Positions 7,548 to 9,700 of a DNA stretch of 9,700 bases are shown piece by piece. Both the position numbers and the translations under genes were made by a program. The DNA comes from Actinomycetota bacterium (GTDB lineage: Bacteria; Actinomycetota; Acidimicrobiia; Acidimicrobiales; JAHWLA01): positions 1 through 9,700 of the forward strand of contig JAHWLA010000091.1 of the NCBI GenBank assembly GCA_019347595.1, read 5' to 3'. The notes under the pieces were generated by a model. It searched no databases. It was not told the DNA's origin and saw only the letters and a program-made list of their open reading frames with translations. The first letter of the stretch is position 1, and each line of letters opens with the position of its first letter.

Positions 7548-8326
7548 CAGGCCTGTTCCACCACGGCAGCGAGGTCGACCGACGTGCGCTGCACCTCGCC
7601 CGAGCGGAACCAGGCGAGGAACTCGACGTTGCCGTCGGCCCCTTTGAGGGGCGACACCATGGCCCCCATCATGGCCGCTCCGGCCTCCGCCATGGCGCCA
7701 TGCACGCCCTCGAGCGACTGCAGCCAGAGCGACGGTTCGCGGATCACGCCCCGCCCGCGCGAGGCGTCCTGCCGGCCCACCTCGAACTGCGGCTTCACCA
7801 GCACGACGATGTCGGCGCCCCGCCGCCCGGCGGCAACCAGTGGGGGGGCGACGGTGCGCAGCGAGATGAACGACAGGTCGGCCACCACCACGTCGAACGG
7901 TTCCGGGTCGGTGAAACTGCGCACGTTGACGCGTTCGCGGACGACGACACGCGGGTCGGCTCGGAGTCGCTCGTGGAGCTGGCCGTAGCCGACGTCGACG
8001 GCGACGACCTGGCGAGCGCCCCGTTGCAGGAGGGCGTCGGTGAAGCCGCCCGTCGACGCGCCGGCGTCGAGCGCGCGCGTGCCCGTCACCTCGATGGCGA
8101 AGCGGTCGAGGGCGGCGTCGAGCTTCTCGCCCCCGCGGCCCACGAAACGCGGCGGCGGACCAACCAGTTCGACGGCGTCGCCCGGGGCTACCAGGCGGGC
8201 GGGCTTGTCGGCCACCGTGCCCGCCACCAGCACGCGGCCGGCGGCGATGGCCTCCTGCGCCTGCTCGCGGCTGGGGCTCAGGCCCCGACGCACCAGCTCG
8301 GCGTCGAGGCGGCGGCGCGTGCTCAG
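7547..8326 (-). CDS. tlyA: TlyA family 16S/23S rRNA 2'-O-methyltransferase (hemolysin A)
   Basis: TlyA methylates 2'-hydroxyls of rRNA with S-adenosylmethionine; in M. tuberculosis this underlies capreomycin susceptibility. An N-terminal S4 RNA-binding domain (about 1-60, RRLDAELVRRGLSPSREQA) is followed by an FtsJ/RrmJ-like domain with the SAM motif LDAGASTGGFTD at 86-97, DVGYGQL, VVADLSFISL at 147-156, VKPQFEVG at 177-184 and GNVEF at 232-236. K68, D150, K178 and E235 match the catalytic tetrad proposed for mycobacterial TlyA. The start is the difficult point: no ATG or GTG precedes the S4 domain in this frame except far inside the neighbouring gene. A CTG at 8326-8324, overlapping the upstream TGA as CTGA with AAGAAGG just before it, gives MSTRRRLDAELVRRG and 259 residues, close to the family length of about 268. 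The alternative GTG at 8293-8291 would remove 11 residues of the conserved S4 domain. Confidence 0.92.
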   Translation of the reverse strand: MSTRRRLDAELVRRGLSPSREQAQEAIAAGRVLVAGTVADKPARLVAPGDAVELVGPPPRFVGRGGEKLDAALDRFAIEVTGTRALDAGASTGGFTDALLQRGARQVVAVDVGYGQLHERLRADPRVVVRERVNVRSFTDPEPFDVVVADLSFISLRTVAPPLVAAGRRGADIVVLVKPQFEVGRQDASRGRGVIREPSLWLQSLEGVHGAMAEAGAAMMGAMVSPLKGADGNVEFLAWFRSGEVQRTSVDLAAVVEQA

Positions 8327-8817
8327 GCCTTCTTGGCCCCGGCCGCCTTCTTGGCCGGTGCTGCCTTCGGGGCGGAGGCTTTCGTGGGCGCAGCCTTCTT
8401 GGCCGGGGCCTTCTTGGCCGGGGCCTTCTTGGCCGGGGCCTTCTTGGCCGGGGCCTTCTTCGGCGCCACCGTCTTCTGGGTCGATGCCGCCTTCTGGGCG
8501 GCGGCGGTGCCGTCGGAGCCCCGGCCACCACCGAGGAGCTTGGCCAGCCTGGCCTCGATGCGGTCGATGTCGGCCTTGGTGGCGACGCCCATGGCGTTGA
8601 GCTGCTGGCGCAGCTCCTTGCGCACCATGTCGACCAGCGCCTCGGTGTTGCGCCGGCTGCGCTCGACCAGCTCCTCGACCCGATCGGCCGCCTGGTCGCG
8701 CTGGATCTCGCCGGTCTTGACCAAGTCGTTGATGATGCCCTCGGCGCGGCTCCGGCTCATCTTGGTGAAAGCGATGCCGGCGTCCAGGTAGCGCTTGAGC
8801 ATGTCGTTCTGGGCCAT
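8323..8817 (-). CDS. Phasin-like protein with Lys/Ala/Pro-rich repeat tail
   Basis: The 164-residue product has two parts. Residues 1-96 are helical and charged (KRYLDAGIAFTKMSRSRAEG, then VEELVERSRRNTEALVDMVRKEL), with a pattern like the phasin / PHA-granule regulator family (PhaF/PhaI, COG3937-like). Residues 107-164 are almost all Lys, Ala and Pro, including four exact KKAPA units (120-139), like the DNA-binding tails of PhaF, histone H1 and mycobacterial HupB. A DNA- or nucleoid-associated scaffold is plausible, linked or not to storage granules; no PHA synthase gene is in view. The ATG at 8817-8815 was chosen because the phasin-like similarity begins there and a candidate -10 box lies just upstream. 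It is the first gene of the operon and its TGA overlaps the tlyA start. Confidence 0.8.
   Translation of the reverse strand: MAQNDMLKRYLDAGIAFTKMSRSRAEGIINDLVKTGEIQRDQAADRVEELVERSRRNTEALVDMVRKELRQQLNAMGVATKADIDRIEARLAKLLGGGRGSDGTAAAQKAASTQKTVAPKKAPAKKAPAKKAPAKKAPAKKAAPTKASAPKAAPAKKAAGAKKA
8401..8460. repeat. Four perfect tandem copies of a 15-bp coding repeat
   Basis: The plus-strand unit GGCCGGGGCCTTCTT occurs four times with no mismatch (8401-8415, 8416-8430, 8431-8445, 8446-8460). On the coding strand each copy encodes KKAPA. Degenerate copies flank it on the 8330-8400 side. The identity at synonymous positions suggests recent slippage or unequal recombination rather than selection on the protein alone. 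Because the unit is a multiple of three, copy-number change keeps the frame. Confidence 0.95.
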
Positions 8818-8825
8818 GGGCGCAG

Positions 8826-8831
8826 ACCCTA
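8826..8831 (-). promoter_or_regulatory. Candidate -10 box of the minus-strand operon
   Basis: On the minus strand TAGGGT (form TAnnnT) lies 8 bases before the ATG at 8817, so transcription would start at or within a couple of bases of the start codon, giving a leaderless or nearly leaderless message, which is common in actinobacteria. A weak -35 candidate, TTGGGC (plus-strand 8851-8856), lies 19 bases upstream, slightly too far. There is no clear ribosome binding site, consistent with a leaderless start. Confidence 0.4.
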
Positions 8832-8856
8832 CCCATCGGTCACTTCGTGTGCCCAA

Positions 8857-8868
8857 CCGACAAGTCGG
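8857..8868. promoter_or_regulatory. Short inverted repeat between the divergent promoters, possible operator
   Basis: CCGAC-AA-GTCGG is a 5-bp inverted repeat with a 2-base spacer. It sits just upstream of the rhomboid -10 candidate and behind the operon's -35 region, a position from which a regulator could affect both directions. It is short enough to be chance. Confidence 0.2.
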
Positions 8869-8871
8869 GCA

Positions 8872-8877
8872 TAGCCT
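8872..8877 (+). promoter_or_regulatory. Candidate -10 box of the rhomboid gene
   Basis: TAGCCT (TAnnnT) ends 6 bases before the GTG at 8884, the typical spacing for a transcript whose first base is the start codon. No ribosome binding site precedes the GTG and no good -35 hexamer is visible. Confidence 0.4.
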
Positions 8878-8883
8878 CCCTGC

Positions 8884-9684
8884 GTGATCCCCCTGAAGGA
8901 CGAGAACCCCACGCGGACGACGGCCTTCGTCACGCTGCTGCTCATCGCCGCCTGCGTGTCCGTCTACTTCGTGGTGCAGCCCACGGGACAGGTGAACCTG
9001 GTGGGCGGCAACCCCGACGAACAGGCCGTGCGCGAGATCAGGTTCCTCCTCGACAGCGCCGCCATCCCGCAGGAGATCACGTCGGGCGAGCCGTTGACGG
9101 AGGACGAGGTGGACAGCACGTTCCCCGCCAACGGCGGCCCGTCCAGTGCGGCACTGTGCCCGCCCGACCCGGGCCCCGCCTGCTATCCCGACAAGAGCAT
9201 CTGGCTGTCGGTGCTGTACTCGATGTTCCTGCACGGGAGCCTTCTGCACCTGGCCGGGAACATGCTGTTCCTCTGGGTCTTCGGCAACAACATCGAGGAC
9301 CGCCGCGGGCGCGTGACCTACCTCGTCTTCTACCTGCTGGCCGGCATTGTGGCCACGGCCGCCCAGGTGGCGATCGACCCCGACAGCACCATTCCGATGA
9401 TCGGGGCGTCGGGCGCAGTGGCCGGAGTGATGGGCGCCTACCTCGTGCTCTATCCGAACGTCCGCATCCGCACGCTGATCCTGTTCGGGTTCATCGTGCT
9501 GTTCCGTGACATCGGGGCCAAGTGGCTGCTGGGCCTGTGGTTCGTCAGCCAGTTCTTCATCGGCCCCAACTCGGGGGTGGCGGCCATGGCCCACATCGGC
9601 GGCTTCGTGTTCGGGCTGCTGGCCGGGTTGGTGTGGCGCATGACGTCGGGCGGCCCCAGCCGCGCCCCCTACCGCGTGGCGTGA
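8884..9684 (+). CDS. Rhomboid-family intramembrane serine protease
   Basis: The 266-residue membrane protein cuts other membrane proteins within the bilayer. It shows a first helix at about 13-31, a long loop (32-105), then the rhomboid core: HGSLLHLAGNMLFLWVFG at 117-134 with the conserved His122 and Asn126, nucleophile Ser176 in GASGAVAGVMGAYL, and base His237 in AHIGGFVFGLLAG. The Ser-His dyad and the Asn of the oxyanion hole are all present, so it should be active. The long first loop has two cysteines (C92 and C100 in LCPPDPGPAC) that might pair on the outer face. The GTG start gives MIPLKDENPT, the usual N-terminus of bacterial rhomboids of this type. It is transcribed away from the tlyA-recN-ste operon; substrates are unknown. 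Confidence 0.93.
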   Translation: MIPLKDENPTRTTAFVTLLLIAACVSVYFVVQPTGQVNLVGGNPDEQAVREIRFLLDSAAIPQEITSGEPLTEDEVDSTFPANGGPSSAALCPPDPGPACYPDKSIWLSVLYSMFLHGSLLHLAGNMLFLWVFGNNIEDRRGRVTYLVFYLLAGIVATAAQVAIDPDSTIPMIGASGAVAGVMGAYLVLYPNVRIRTLILFGFIVLFRDIGAKWLLGLWFVSQFFIGPNSGVAAMAHIGGFVFGLLAGLVWRMTSGGPSRAPYRVA

Positions 9685-9700
9685 GTCCGTTCTCGTTGCG

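Noticed and set aside
7658..7697. Cluster of CATGG motifs in tlyA
   Set aside because: Explained by Met/Ala-rich codons in the MAEAGAAMMGAMV stretch; no regular spacing.
7893..7908. Possible SOS/LexA half-site (TCGAAC) near tlyA
   Set aside because: Only one half matches; TCGAAC recurs by chance in this GC-rich coding DNA and it is not upstream of recN.
7547..8836. Extended 429-codon tlyA frame starting at 8836
   Set aside because: The extra N-terminus is an out-of-frame reading of the phasin-like gene and its repeat (Gly/Gln/Glu/Pro-rich); TlyA homology begins only at about 8326.

Overview
The window is high-GC DNA from what looks like an actinobacterium. The order tlyA - nadK - recN - steA - steB matches the Mycobacterium tuberculosis block Rv1694-Rv1698 and the Corynebacterium glutamicum nadK-recN-steA-steB cluster. 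The divergence from those genera and the mix of neighbours (phasin-like gene, MurJ-family gene, glycosyltransferase fusion) would suit an early-branching class such as Acidimicrobiia, but that placement is a guess.

Layout. Almost the whole window is one minus-strand gene train, read from right to left: a phasin-like protein with a Lys/Ala-rich repeat tail (8323-8817), tlyA rRNA methyltransferase/hemolysin (7547-8326), nadK (6708-7547), recN (5035-6708), steA-like (3872-5035), steB/mctB-like (2938-3867), a MurJ/MviN-family flippase (1376-2941) and a glycosyltransferase joined to a membrane segment and an alkaline-phosphatase-like region (1-1379, running off the left edge). Every junction overlaps by 1 or 4 bases except steA-steB, which has a 4-base gap. 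This points to a single translationally coupled operon. One plus-strand gene, a rhomboid intramembrane protease (8884-9684), diverges from it across a 66-base intergenic region that probably carries both promoters. No stretch over 300 bases lacks a gene, and I see no tRNA, rRNA, CRISPR array, transposase or integrase.

How the genes fit together. The right half is housekeeping: ribosome modification, NADP synthesis and DNA-break repair. The left half is envelope work: the SteA/SteB division pair, a lipid-linked precursor flippase and a glycosyltransferase. The envelope extension after steB is where this locus departs from M. tuberculosis, in which pyrG follows Rv1698.

Most unusual feature. 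recN carries an in-frame insert of about 26 codons between Walker B and the H-loop. The insert is built around a 52-base element with perfect 25-bp inverted arms and a 2-base centre (5284-5335). It resembles a coding-sequence-tolerated palindromic mobile repeat, comparable in principle to the Rickettsia palindromic elements. Other notable points are the GT2-phosphatase-like fusion, a likely CTG start for tlyA, and a perfect 4 x 15-bp coding repeat. Otherwise this is mostly a conserved actinobacterial operon; I do not see a defence or mobile system.
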